From Rhodospirillum centenum SW (lineage in GTDB: Bacteria; Pseudomonadota; Alphaproteobacteria; Azospirillales; Azospirillaceae): a DNA stretch of 64,000 bases. Position 1 is the first letter of the stretch, and every line of letters begins with the position of its first letter. Below the pieces are notes generated by a model. That model saw only the letters and a program-made list of their open reading frames with translations. It was not told where the DNA came from and did not search any database. Positions 10,003 to 17,771 of this stretch are shown in pieces. The position numbers were made by a program, and so were the translations under genes. The DNA is taken from assembly GCF_000016185.1 (NCBI RefSeq), contig NC_011420.2, forward strand, positions 764,501 through 828,500, written 5' to 3'.

Positions 10003-10401
10003 ATGGCCAAGCCTTCAGCCTCCGCCGCGCGCCTGCGTCGCCGTGAGCGCAAGAACATCACCGCCGGTGTTGCGCATGTGAATGCGAGCTTCAACAACAC
10101 CATGATCACGATCACCGATGCACAGGGCAACGCCATTGCCTGGTCGTCGGCCGGGACCATGGGGTTCAAGGGTTCGCGCAAGTCCACCCCGTATGCTGCC
10201 CAGGTGGCCGCCGAGGACGCCGGCCGCAAGGCGCAGGAGCACGGGATGAAGACCCTCGAGGTCGAGGTCAAGGGGCCGGGTTCGGGCCGCGAGTCCGCCC
10301 TGCGCGCGCTCCAGTCCATCGGCTTCCAGATCACGTCGATCCGCGACGTGACGCCGATCCCGCACAACGGCGTGCGTCCGCCGAAGAAGCGCCGCGTCTG
10401 A
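10003..10401 (+). CDS. rpsK: 30S ribosomal protein S11
   Basis: 132 residues with [18 protein letters not shown] and the C-terminal [17 protein letters not shown], the near-universal S11 ending. S11 forms part of the platform of the 30S subunit. The N-terminus carries a short basic extension (RLRRRERKN). The gene lies 21 bases after rpsM. Confidence 0.98.
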   Translation: MAKPSASAARLRRRERKNITAGVAHVNASFNNTMITITDAQGNAIAWSSAGTMGFKGSRKSTPYAAQVAAEDAGRKAQEHGMKTLEVEVKGPGSGRESALRALQSIGFQITSIRDVTPIPHNGVRPPKKRRV

Positions 10402-10421
10402 CCGGCGCCCGCTGAAGCACT

Positions 10422-10500
10422 CCGGACACACCTCGCCCCGGGACAGACGGCCGCATGCCATCGCGGCCGTCCAAGCATTGGGGCGGGGTTCCGTGTCCGG
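10422..10500 (+). ncRNA. Nested long hairpin in the rpsK-rpoA spacer
   Basis: Three perfectly complementary segment pairs are nested: CCGGACAC (10422-10429) with GTGTCCGG (10493-10500), CGCCCC (10434-10439) with GGGGCG (10480-10485), and GACGGCCGC (10446-10454) with GCGGCCGTC (10463-10471). Together they would form one elongated stem occupying most of the 133-base spacer. No U-run follows, so it is unlikely to be a simple terminator. An RNA-processing or regulatory element is possible. Confidence 0.55.
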
Positions 10501-10534
10501 GGATGCCCGTCCCCCGATGGCATGAGGTTATCCC

Positions 10535-11551
10535 GTGATCCAGAAGAACTGGCAGACCCTCGAAAAGCCCAGCAAGCTCGACATCACCCCGGGTTCCGAT
10601 CCGAAGCGCGAGGCGACCATCGTCGCCGGTCCGCTGGAGCGGGGCTTCGGTCTGACGCTGGGCAACGCGATCCGTCGCGTGCTGCTGTCCTCGCTTCAGG
10701 GCGCCGCCGTCACCTCGATCCACATCGACGGTGTGCTGCACGAATTCTCCTCGATTCCCGGCGTGCGCGAGGACGTGACCGACATCGTCCTCAACATCAA
10801 GGCCATGGCGCTGAAGATGGGCGCCGAGGGCCCGCGCCGCATGCGCCTGCGGGCCGAGGGGCCGTGCGAGGTGACCGCCGGCATGATCGAGACCGGCGCG
10901 GATATCGAGGTGCTGGACCCCGGCCATGTCATCTGCACGCTGGATTCCGGCGCGCGGCTGAACATGGAACTGACGGTCGCCATGGGTAAGGGCTATGTCC
11001 CGGCCAGCCAGAACCGTCCGGAGGACGCGCCGATCGGGCTGATCCCGGTGGACGCGATCTTCTCTCCGGTCCGCAAGGTCGCCTACAAGGTGGAGAACAC
11101 CCGCGTCGGCCAGACCACGGACTACGACAAGCTGCTGCTGAACGTGGAGACGAACGGGGCCGTCAGCCCGGAGGACGCGGTGGCCATCGCCGCCCGTATC
11201 CTCCAGGACCAGCTCCAGATGTTCATCAACTTCGAGGAGCCGCAGGCGGCCGTCGCCGAGACGAAGGCGGACGAGATCCCCTTCAACAAGAACCTGCTGC
11301 GCAAGGTGGACGAGCTGGAACTGTCGGTCCGCTCGGCCAACTGCCTCAAGAACGACAACATCGTCTATATCGGCGATCTGGTGCAGAAGACCGAGGCGGA
11401 GATGCTCCGGACCCCGAACTTCGGCCGCAAGTCGCTGAACGAGATCAAGGAAGTGCTGGCCCAGATGGGGCTGCACCTCGGTATGGAAATCCCGAACTGG
11501 CCGCCCGAGAACATCGAGGATCTGGCCAAGCGTCTGGAAGAGCCGTACTGA
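10535..11551 (+). CDS. rpoA: RNA polymerase alpha subunit
   Basis: 338 residues, the normal length. The N-terminal assembly domain has [27 protein letters not shown]-type sequence, and the C-terminal DNA-binding domain has [13 protein letters not shown] and [14 protein letters not shown]. It scaffolds beta and beta-prime and contacts UP elements and activators. The start is GTG, with GAGG eight bases before it and the structured spacer upstream. Confidence 0.99.
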   Translation: MIQKNWQTLEKPSKLDITPGSDPKREATIVAGPLERGFGLTLGNAIRRVLLSSLQGAAVTSIHIDGVLHEFSSIPGVREDVTDIVLNIKAMALKMGAEGPRRMRLRAEGPCEVTAGMIETGADIEVLDPGHVICTLDSGARLNMELTVAMGKGYVPASQNRPEDAPIGLIPVDAIFSPVRKVAYKVENTRVGQTTDYDKLLLNVETNGAVSPEDAVAIAARILQDQLQMFINFEEPQAAVAETKADEIPFNKNLLRKVDELELSVRSANCLKNDNIVYIGDLVQKTEAEMLRTPNFGRKSLNEIKEVLAQMGLHLGMEIPNWPPENIEDLAKRLEEPY

Positions 11552-11565
11552 GCCATACTTTCCAC

Positions 11566-11600
11566 CGGCCCCCGGGAGCTTCTCCCGGGGGCCGTTCCCT
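11566..11600 (+). terminator. Perfect hairpin between rpoA and rplQ
   Basis: A perfect 13-bp stem pairs 11566-11578 with 11582-11594 across a three-base loop (CTT), followed by TTCCCT. It begins 15 bases after the rpoA stop and lies before rplQ, so it may attenuate or terminate transcription inside the alpha operon. The T-run is weak. Confidence 0.7.
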
Positions 11601-11704
11601 CCGGGCCGTCCGGGCCCGCCTCCGCCGTGCAGACCGTCAGGTCAGGGCGCGCGGGGATCACCATCGGGGACCTGCGGGGCCCCAAGCCATGAAGGAGAGC
11701 CGCC

Positions 11705-12124
11705 ATGCGTCACGGTATCGCCGGGCGTAAGTTCAACCGCACCACCTCCCACCGCCTGGCCATGTTCTCCAACATGGCCAATGCGCTGATCAAGCACGAG
11801 CAGATCAAGACGACCCTGCCGAAGGCGAAGGACCTGCGTCCGATCGTCGAGCGTCTGATCACGCTGGGCAAGAAGGGCGGCCTCGCCAACAAGCGCCTCG
11901 CCTATGCCGAACTGCGCGACCACGACATGGTCGAGAAGCTGTTCACCACCCTGGCCGAGCGCTACAAGGGCCGCCCCGGCGGCTACACCCGCGTGCTGAA
12001 GGCCGGCTTTCGCTACGGCGACGCCGCCCCGATGGGCGTGATCGAGCTGGTGGACCGCGATCCGGAGGCCAAGGGCCAGGACAGCGGCCCGGTCGAGATC
12101 AAGGACGAGTCCGAGGAAGGCTGA
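11705..12124 (+). CDS. rplQ: 50S ribosomal protein L17
   Basis: 139 residues opening [17 protein letters not shown], with the [23 protein letters not shown] signature. L17 sits near the peptide exit. It has a short acidic C-terminal extension. AAGGAGAGCCGCC precedes the ATG. The 153-base gap from rpoA contains a strong hairpin, so rplQ may have partly independent expression. Confidence 0.98.
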   Translation: MRHGIAGRKFNRTTSHRLAMFSNMANALIKHEQIKTTLPKAKDLRPIVERLITLGKKGGLANKRLAYAELRDHDMVEKLFTTLAERYKGRPGGYTRVLKAGFRYGDAAPMGVIELVDRDPEAKGQDSGPVEIKDESEEG

Positions 12125-12150
12125 GCCTTTCCGGTCACGAACGGTTCTGG

Positions 12151-12179
12151 AAGGGCGGCCCCGGCGGGCCGCCCTTTCT
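12151..12179 (+). terminator. Terminator of the ribosomal superoperon
   Basis: AAGGGCGGCCC (12151-12161) pairs perfectly with GGGCCGCCCTT (12166-12176) across a four-base loop and runs into TTCT. It lies 27 bases after the rplQ stop and closes the ribosomal region before the minus-strand genes. Confidence 0.8.
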
Positions 12180-12303
12180 GCTTGAGGGACACGGTGGCCG
12201 TTTCCGCTCTGGGGTTGTTTCCGCCCGGCTCACTCCGGACGCGGAACGGGCGGCCGAAGCCGCCCGTCCTTCCTGCGTGCCGTCTTGGTCCGCAATGCGC
12301 GGA

Positions 12304-12675
12304 TCACGGCTGCCCGTCGGGCTTGTCCGGCACGGTCCGGATGGCCTCGTCGGTCTGTTCCAGGGCCCCTTCGACCGGCTGGTCGGACGGCCCCGGTGTC
12401 GCCCCCGGCGGGGTCGGGGTGACCGGCTCCTCCTGCAATCCGACCTCCGGCTCCGTCTCGCCGCCCGCGGGCGGGGTGGTCGTCGTATCGGAGGCCGTGC
12501 CCGACGGAGGCACCGTGGTCGTGGTGCCCGGCTCCGCCGTCCCTGTGGTGGTCGGGGGCTGCTGCCCGGCCGGCTCCTGGGCGGACTGCTGGTCGTCGCC
12601 GCAGGCCGCCAGCAGGGGCAGGGCGACGGCGGTCACGGCAGCCAGCCGCAGCAGACGCGACGTTTCGTAGGTCAT
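12304..12675 (-). CDS. Small Thr/Pro-rich lipoprotein, function unknown
   Basis: 123 residues. A signal peptide ends in a lipobox (LPLLAACGDDQQ), so the mature protein should be lipid-anchored at Cys about 24. The remainder is low complexity, rich in Thr, Pro, Gly and Glu (TTTTVPPSG, TTTTPPAGG), and would be an extended linker. The start at 12675 follows AGAGGGAG; an upstream ATG at 12720 would bury the signal peptide. It is the last gene of a minus-strand run of exported proteins. I do not recognise a family. Confidence 0.7.
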   Translation of the reverse strand: MTYETSRLLRLAAVTAVALPLLAACGDDQQSAQEPAGQQPPTTTGTAEPGTTTTVPPSGTASDTTTTPPAGGETEPEVGLQEEPVTPTPPGATPGPSDQPVEGALEQTDEAIRTVPDKPDGQP

Positions 12676-12766
12676 GCTCGGTCTCCCTCTGTTCGGTATG
12701 CCGGGGCCCACCGGAGGCACGCCGCCGCCGGGGGGCCTGATCGTTCGGCGGGAACGTGGCCGGGCT

Positions 12767-13489
12767 CTACTGCCCCTGGCCGGGCTGCTGTCCCTGAGCG
12801 GGCGGCTGCCCGGCGGAGGGCCGCTTCTCGCGTTCCTCGTCCGGGCCCAGCATCACCTGCCGCTGCCCGTCATAGCTGAAGTCGGGTGAGTCCCGAAGCG
12901 TCTCCGCGGACAGGGGCAGCCGCACCTGATCGCCGTCCGGACCGACGCGGACCGTGTTGAAGGGCACCGCCACCAGCCGTTCGTTCATGCCCAGGAAGCC
13001 CGTGCTGGTCTGCACGACCAGGCTTTCGATGCTGCCGCTTTTCGCCAGAACCAGGTCATGGACCTCGCCGACATCGTCGCCGCCCTGATCCACGACATCG
13101 AGACCGATCAGCTTCTGGCGGTCCAGCCCGGCGTCGTAGAGCGACGCCTCGTGCCGGTTCATGCGTTCGATCCGGACCTGCGGCTTCTCCTGGGCCTGTT
13201 CGACGACGACCTGGGGTTCCGCCGTCTCGACCTGGATGTTGGCCTCGGCCCGGCGGATCTGGATGTTCGCCTGTCCGCTCTGTGTCTCGGCCTTGACCGG
13301 CCCGCCGGGGGGCGGGGCGACCTGGACCTGCGGCTGCGGTTGCCGCACCTGGATCTCGGTTTCCTGCTGCGCCCGTGTCACGGTCTGGTTGCCCTGTCCC
13401 TGGTCCTGCGTGCGGTCCTGGGCGAAGGCCGCCGTGCCGGGCAGGGCCAGCAGCAGGGCGGCAGCGATGGGAAGTCTGGCCATGGTCAT
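12767..13489 (-). CDS. Exported PRC-barrel protein with nine-residue repeats
   Basis: 240 residues. A signal peptide (LPIAAALLLALPGTAAFA) is followed by about five units of a nine-residue pattern such as ANIQIRRAE, ANIQVETAE and PQVVVEQAQ at roughly residues 45-110. A PRC-barrel-like domain follows at about 120-215 (LIGLDVVDQGGDDVGEVHDL). The C-terminus is Gln/Pro-rich. PRC barrels are small beta domains found in RimM and photosynthetic reaction centre H subunits; here a periplasmic or surface role is an inference. It shares its architecture with the next upstream gene and is probably its paralogue. Confidence 0.75.
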   Translation of the reverse strand: MTMARLPIAAALLLALPGTAAFAQDRTQDQGQGNQTVTRAQQETEIQVRQPQPQVQVAPPPGGPVKAETQSGQANIQIRRAEANIQVETAEPQVVVEQAQEKPQVRIERMNRHEASLYDAGLDRQKLIGLDVVDQGGDDVGEVHDLVLAKSGSIESLVVQTSTGFLGMNERLVAVPFNTVRVGPDGDQVRLPLSAETLRDSPDFSYDGQRQVMLGPDEEREKRPSAGQPPAQGQQPGQGQ

Positions 13490-13515
13490 CTCGCTCCTCC
13501 TGTCCTGGCGCCCGC

Positions 13516-15372
13516 TCAGCGGGTCTGTCCGGCGGGTTCTGCCGTGGCTCGCTGCGTGCCGGTGAAGGCCGGGGCGTTCATCACCTCGTCCCGCGGCATC
13601 GGCAGGACGATCTCTTCCGCCTGGGGGTCGATCCGGGTGCCGGAGAAGGGGACCCGCACCAGGCGGCTGTCCTCCTCCAGCGCGATCACCAGTGCCTCGA
13701 CGCCGCTGCCGTCCTGCGACAGCAGCACGTCGCGCACGGTGCCGACGCTCGTGCCCTGCGGGTCCACCGCCGCCCGTCCCACGATCCGGTGCATGGCACC
13801 GGTCATCGAGGTCGCGGCCATGCCGCCGGGCTGGTCGCCCTGCGCGACGGGCAGGGTCGAAGGCTCGCGCTGCGCCGAGCGCGGCACGGCCCCGACCTGG
13901 GCGCTGGGCGGGGGATCGATCCGGCGCGTCGGCGAGATCTGATCCGGCCCCGTGGCAGGGGCCTGGAGGGTTCCCTGCGGCTGCCCCTCCATTGCCGCCT
14001 TCTGCTGCGACTGGGGCTGCTGTCCGCCCGCCGCCTGCTGCCGGGGTTGCGCCTGCGGCTGTTCCTGCTGCGGCTGTTCCTGCTGCGTCTGTTGCCGGGC
14101 CTGCTGCTGTCCGCCCGCCGCCTGCTGCTGCGATCGCGTCTGCTGCGACTGATCCTGCCGGACCTGCTCGGGCTGCTCCTGCCGGGAGGTCCCGGTGGCT
14201 TCTGCCGACGGCGGCTGAGCCGACTGGGCCTGATCCGTCTGGGCCTGAGCCGACTGGACCTGATCCGTCTGGGCCTGAGCCGACTGGACCTGATCCGTCT
14301 GGGCCGGAGCTGGAGTCGGGGTCGGTGCCGGCAGCGTGGACGGAGCGCGCTGGGCCGACCGCGGCACGGTCCCGACCTGGGCGCTCGGCGGCGGTTCGTT
14401 CCGGGCCGGGGTGGCTTCCTGCGCGGGGGCCGGGCCGGCGGTTGCCTGCGACTGCGGTTGCGGGGTCTCCGGCGCCGTCGTGGCCTGTTCCGAGGGCTGT
14501 GTGGTCTGGACCCGCGGCTCCGGCTGGGCCACCTGGACCTGCGGTTCGGGCTGCCGCACGGTCACCTGCGGCGGGGCCTGCTGCACCTGGACCTCCGGCC
14601 GGGCCTGCTGCACCGCGACGCGGGGCTCGGCCTGCTGGATGGAGACCTCCGGATCGGGCTGCTCGATCGTCACCTCGGGGTCGCGCTGGCGGATGATGAT
14701 TTCCGGCTCGAACTGGCGGACGGTGACCTCGGGCGGGAAGTAGCGGACAACGATGCGCGGCGGGTTCTGCGTCACCGTGACCTCCGGCGGCGCCTGCTCG
14801 ACGACGACCTGCGGCGCCGGCTGCTGCACGCTGACCTCGGGCCTGACCTGCTGCACCTGAACTTCCGGCGCGCCCTGGTTCACGGCGACGGTGGCGGGTG
14901 GCTGCTCGGCCTGCACCTCCAGACCCGTGGCCTGCTGAATACCCCGGAAGGCGGCGAAGCTCTCCCTGTCGTCGTTCGCACCGGGACCCGAGAGGGCGAG
15001 CAGCGCCTCTTCGACCCGCTGGCCCGCTTCGGAGAAGGCGCGTCTGGCATCGGAGTCGCTCTGGATCGCCGGCAGTGCCTGGGCGCGGGCCAGGGACTGG
15101 CGCAACGCGGCCAGGGCGCGGTGGGTCTGGCGCCGGGCTTCGCCCAGTGCCCGCGGATCGTTCTGGCCACGGGCCTGCTGCAAGGAGCGGTAGGCCTCGC
15201 TCGCCGCCTGCTGGTGGCTGCGGAGTTCGGCCATCACCTGCTGCCGGGCGCCCTCGGGGCCTTTCGGCTGCTGCGCCTCCGTCTGCTCCTGCTGGAGCTG
15301 CTGGGCCACGGAATAACCGGGAACGGCCATGACCGTGAGCGCCACGGCCGCCGTCAACAGGTTCGCTCGCAT
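13516..15372 (-). CDS. Large exported PRC-barrel protein with tandem nonapeptide repeats
   Basis: 618 residues from the ATG at 15372, which follows GAGGGAGAA; the frame stays open upstream without a signal peptide. Order: signal peptide (1-24), helical Gln/Ala-rich region (about 25-145), sixteen tandem nine-residue units of pattern P-E-V-x-V-x-Q-x-x (151-294), a low-complexity Ala/Gln/Pro region holding three decapeptides AQTDQVQSAQ (357-386), and a PRC-barrel domain (about 525-597, with VGTVRDVLLSQDGSGVEALV). A 25-residue segment occurs twice (327-351 and 487-511). The beta-strand-like alternation of the repeats suggests a fibrous or solenoid structure. Function unknown; envelope location inferred. 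Confidence 0.75.
   Translation of the reverse strand: MRANLLTAAVALTVMAVPGYSVAQQLQQEQTEAQQPKGPEGARQQVMAELRSHQQAASEAYRSLQQARGQNDPRALGEARRQTHRALAALRQSLARAQALPAIQSDSDARRAFSEAGQRVEEALLALSGPGANDDRESFAAFRGIQQATGLEVQAEQPPATVAVNQGAPEVQVQQVRPEVSVQQPAPQVVVEQAPPEVTVTQNPPRIVVRYFPPEVTVRQFEPEIIIRQRDPEVTIEQPDPEVSIQQAEPRVAVQQARPEVQVQQAPPQVTVRQPEPQVQVAQPEPRVQTTQPSEQATTAPETPQPQSQATAGPAPAQEATPARNEPPPSAQVGTVPRSAQRAPSTLPAPTPTPAPAQTDQVQSAQAQTDQVQSAQAQTDQAQSAQPPSAEATGTSRQEQPEQVRQDQSQQTRSQQQAAGGQQQARQQTQQEQPQQEQPQAQPRQQAAGGQQPQSQQKAAMEGQPQGTLQAPATGPDQISPTRRIDPPPSAQVGAVPRSAQREPSTLPVAQGDQPGGMAATSMTGAMHRIVGRAAVDPQGTSVGTVRDVLLSQDGSGVEALVIALEEDSRLVRVPFSGTRIDPQAEEIVLPMPRDEVMNAPAFTGTQRATAEPAGQTR
14215..14304 (-). repeat. 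Three 30-bp tandem repeats (AQTDQVQSAQ)
   Basis: Residues 357-386 of the large PRC-barrel protein are three copies of a decapeptide: two identical AQTDQVQSAQ and one AQTDQAQSAQ. The DNA copies are nearly identical, so this expansion is more recent than the nonapeptide array. Confidence 0.85.
14491..14922 (-). repeat. Sixteen 27-bp units encoding nonapeptide repeats
   Basis: Residues 151-294 of the large PRC-barrel protein fall into sixteen consecutive nine-residue units, for example PEVQVQQVR, PEVSVQQPA, PEVTVTQNP, PEVTVRQFE and PEVTIEQPD. Pro or Ala usually opens a unit, hydrophobics sit at positions 3 and 5, and Gln dominates position 7. The DNA period is 27 bp but the units have diverged, so this is an old expansion. 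Confidence 0.85.
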
Positions 15373-15442
15373 CGACGATTCTCCCTCGTCTCGACGGGTG
15401 CCGGGATGCTGCCGATCGCCGGTCCCGTCCTTCCGGTCCGCC

Positions 15443-15796
15443 TCAGGGGGTTCGCTGTTCAAACCCGAGAAAGGGGGAGGCGTTCCGGGGGCGAATGGAT
15501 ATAACCGACGGGTCCTCCGGTGGACCGGCGCTGCCGGACCTGCTCCATCGGCCGGATACGCGGGCAGGAGGGCCGACACCAGGACGGGCTCCGCGCCGGC
15601 TCGCCAGACGCTCCGGTCGGGGTGGGGGCTCCTGCGGCGGGACCGGAATGGGGGCCGGCGGCTCCTCGATCGGGGGAGGGGCATCCGGGTCCGGGGGCGG
15701 TCGGTCGGGCTGCGGCTGGGGTGGCGTCGGATAGGGGCCGGCACGGCCCGGCCTGATGCCGGCCGGGGGCTCCCGGGCGGGGATCGCCGTGATCAT
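15443..15796 (-). CDS. Small proline-rich protein, hypothetical
   Basis: 117 residues opening MITAIPAREPPAGI, with the middle about one-third proline (PPPDPDAPPPIEEPPAP). AAGGAA lies four bases before the ATG. No signal peptide or known domain is visible. A 15-bp tandem repeat lies just upstream. The length and the separate 64-residue proline-rich gene nearby argue for a real small gene, but GC-rich DNA makes such frames by chance. Confidence 0.35.
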   Translation of the reverse strand: MITAIPAREPPAGIRPGRAGPYPTPPQPQPDRPPPDPDAPPPIEEPPAPIPVPPQEPPPRPERLASRRGARPGVGPPARVSGRWSRSGSAGPPEDPSVISIRPRNASPFLGFEQRTP

Positions 15797-15808
15797 GGTG
15801 TTCCTTCC

Positions 15809-15838
15809 GGTTACTGTCGGGCCGGTTACTGTCGGGCC
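15809..15838. repeat. 15-bp tandem repeat
   Basis: GGTTACTGTCGGGCC occurs twice in perfect tandem (15809-15823 and 15824-15838), followed by a degenerate third copy. It lies just upstream of the small minus-strand proline-rich frame, in its likely promoter region. Confidence 0.75.
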
Positions 15839-16025
15839 GGTTGCCTTCGGGTCCGATGCCGTGACGCGCCGTCCCGAAGGGCAACGTCTGTCGCCCCGCC
15901 CGGTGTTCCGGACGCCGGGCGGGGCACGCTCAGCCTCTTCGCTGGCATGGTGGACCGGAAGCGTCGGGGGCAGGGCACCTGCCTGCCGGACGCTTCCGGT
16001 CGCCGGTGCGGGTATCAGCGACGCG

Positions 16026-16679
16026 TCAGAAGCGGTAGCCGAGCGTGGCGACCAGCTCGTGTGCGCTCAGGTCCTCGTCGAGGGCGCCGGTGGTGGAGGT
16101 GAGCTGCACCTTCCCCAGGTCCACGTAGCGGTAGCCCAGGTCGAAGAACAGGCCGTTGCCGGTCTCCACCTGCGCGCCGGCCATGAGCTGCCAGGAGAAC
16201 TGGTCGTCGTCGCTGCCGAAGAACCGCTCCAGCCGGTTCTGGTCGGCGATGATCACGTCCACGTCGTCCACCTTGGTGGTGGACAGGCCGATTCCGGCCC
16301 CCAGATAGGGCCGCACCTGCTGGCGGTTGCCCATCAGATCGAAGGCACCGAAGTCGTAGTAGGCGTTGACCATCAGGGTCCGGTTATCGACCTCGCTGTT
16401 GATCGGCAGGCCACCTGCGGCGAAGCCGCGGCCGCCCTCGACAATGTAACGGTCGCGCCAGTCGGCGGTCAGATCGACGCGCAGGTTGGGATTGATCCGG
16501 TAGCCCGCGCCGATGCCCCAGAGCGGCGAATAGTCGATCTCGTCCTCCGAGGACCAGGAATAGCCCAGACTGCCGCGGATGTAGGGACCGCTGTCCCCGC
16601 TGCGGGTGCCCTGGGCGAGCGCCGGGACCGTGGCGACGAGAAGGACGAGTGCCGTAGCGCCGGCGAGACGATGCTTCAT
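16026..16679 (-). CDS. Outer-membrane beta-barrel protein
   Basis: 217 residues. A clear signal peptide (MKHRLAGATALVLLVATVPALAQ) is followed by alternating amphipathic strands (YIRGSLGYSW, WGIGAGYRIN, RPYLGAGIGLS, FFDLGYRYVDLG) and a terminal GYRF ending in Phe, the hallmark recognised by the Bam machinery. Length and pattern fit an eight-stranded barrel of the OmpA-like or OmpW-like superfamily. It is monocistronic on the minus strand among other envelope genes. The specific function is not evident. Confidence 0.85.
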   Translation of the reverse strand: MKHRLAGATALVLLVATVPALAQGTRSGDSGPYIRGSLGYSWSSEDEIDYSPLWGIGAGYRINPNLRVDLTADWRDRYIVEGGRGFAAGGLPINSEVDNRTLMVNAYYDFGAFDLMGNRQQVRPYLGAGIGLSTTKVDDVDVIIADQNRLERFFGSDDDQFSWQLMAGAQVETGNGLFFDLGYRYVDLGKVQLTSTTGALDEDLSAHELVATLGYRF

Positions 16680-16848
16680 CGGATATCTCCGTGTTGTTGC
16701 GTGCCACGACGCCCCAACACTGCAGCGCAGCGAATCTGCATCCCCCGCCGGCCGGCCGGTCCCGGTTACCTATGTCTGTTGCCGATCTGCACCACTTCTA
16801 TCGTTGCGACACAGAATGTCCCGACGCCTGCGACGGGCAGCGCGTCCG

Positions 16849-17043
16849 TCAGGCACGGAAAGTGCCGGGCGGCGGGCGCCGCGGCGGAGGGACGGGCTGC
16901 GGCTCCCCGGGCTGGGGCGGGATGTCCTGACCCGGCAGGTCGCGGCCCGGCACGTCCCGCCCCGGTCCGGGGATGCCCTGGCCGGGCAGGTCCTCGTTCG
17001 GCAGGGGCGGGTTGGTCGGGGGGATCGGTTGCGGCTGGTTCAT
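16849..17043 (-). CDS. Small proline/glycine-rich protein, hypothetical
   Basis: 64 residues opening MNQPQPIPPTNPPLP, with loose repeats GQGIPGPGRD and GRDLPGQDIPP. A good ribosome-binding site (AGGAG, seven bases before the ATG) supports this start within a longer open frame. There is no signal peptide or membrane segment. It sits just downstream of the DUF1080 gene and may be co-transcribed with it. Unknown function. Confidence 0.5.
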   Translation of the reverse strand: MNQPQPIPPTNPPLPNEDLPGQGIPGPGRDVPGRDLPGQDIPPQPGEPQPVPPPRRPPPGTFRA

Positions 17044-17090
17044 GGGAGCGCTCCTGTGGGACCAGGGGGGGGCGGAAAGGAAGCCGGCCG

Positions 17091-17693
17091 TCACAGCCGG
17101 GCGATGCGCAGGTTGCGGAACTGGACCCGGGAGCCCGGGTGGTGGGCCTGCAGCCCGACATGGCCCTCCGGCCGGCGGTTGCCGCGGTCGAGCCGGCTGA
17201 CCGGCGCACCGTTCAGCCAGACGCACAGGGTCGGGCCGCGGAAGGTGATGTCGAAGCGGTTCCATGCGCCCACGGGGCGGGACAGGCGCCCCTGGGCGGG
17301 GGCCTGCCGGTAGACCGCCCCCGTCAGGTGCAGCGGGCAGTCGGAGCGGTTCGCCTCCGGATCGATGCCGCGGTCGTCGATCTGCACCTCGTAGCCCAGC
17401 CGGAGGGCGGGGCCGAGATCGTGCGCCAGGGGCGGGAGGCGCAGGAAGACGCCGGAATTGTCCTCCGGCGTCCGGGTCCGCCAGTCTACCCGCAGCAGGA
17501 AGTCGGCATAGACCGAGTCGGCATACCAGAAGATGCCCGGCCCGCCCTCGCTCTCCAGGATGCCGTCAGCGGCCCAGAAGAAGCGGCCCTGGCCGGCCAT
17601 CTGCCAGCCGTCCAGATCGGCCGCCAGCAGCGGCTCCAGATCGCTATCCGTGACCGGCGACGGGGCCGCGGCAGGTGAAATTTCCTCGGCCAT
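17091..17693 (-). CDS. DUF1080 / 3-keto-disaccharide hydrolase-like domain protein
   Basis: 200 residues with the concanavalin-like beta-sandwich of the DUF1080 family: FFWAADGILESEGGPG, DFLLRVDWRT, NSGVFLRLP, GYEVQIDDRG, WNRFDITFRG and GHVGLQAHHPGSRVQFRNLRI. Members bind or hydrolyse modified sugars. Most are exported, but no signal peptide is visible here. AAGGAG five bases before 17693 favours that start over 17726. Confidence 0.8.
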   Translation of the reverse strand: MAEEISPAAAPSPVTDSDLEPLLAADLDGWQMAGQGRFFWAADGILESEGGPGIFWYADSVYADFLLRVDWRTRTPEDNSGVFLRLPPLAHDLGPALRLGYEVQIDDRGIDPEANRSDCPLHLTGAVYRQAPAQGRLSRPVGAWNRFDITFRGPTLCVWLNGAPVSRLDRGNRRPEGHVGLQAHHPGSRVQFRNLRIARL

Positions 17694-17771
17694 GCGGACT
17701 CCTTCCGTTCCGACATGGCCGGACAACCGGAAAGGGACCGCAACGGTTCCTGACGGGGCGGCTTCCTGGCG

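Noticed and set aside
14215-14922. Possible CRISPR or DNA-level repeat locus
   Set aside because: Repeats stay in one open reading frame, have no spacers, and read as periodic peptides.
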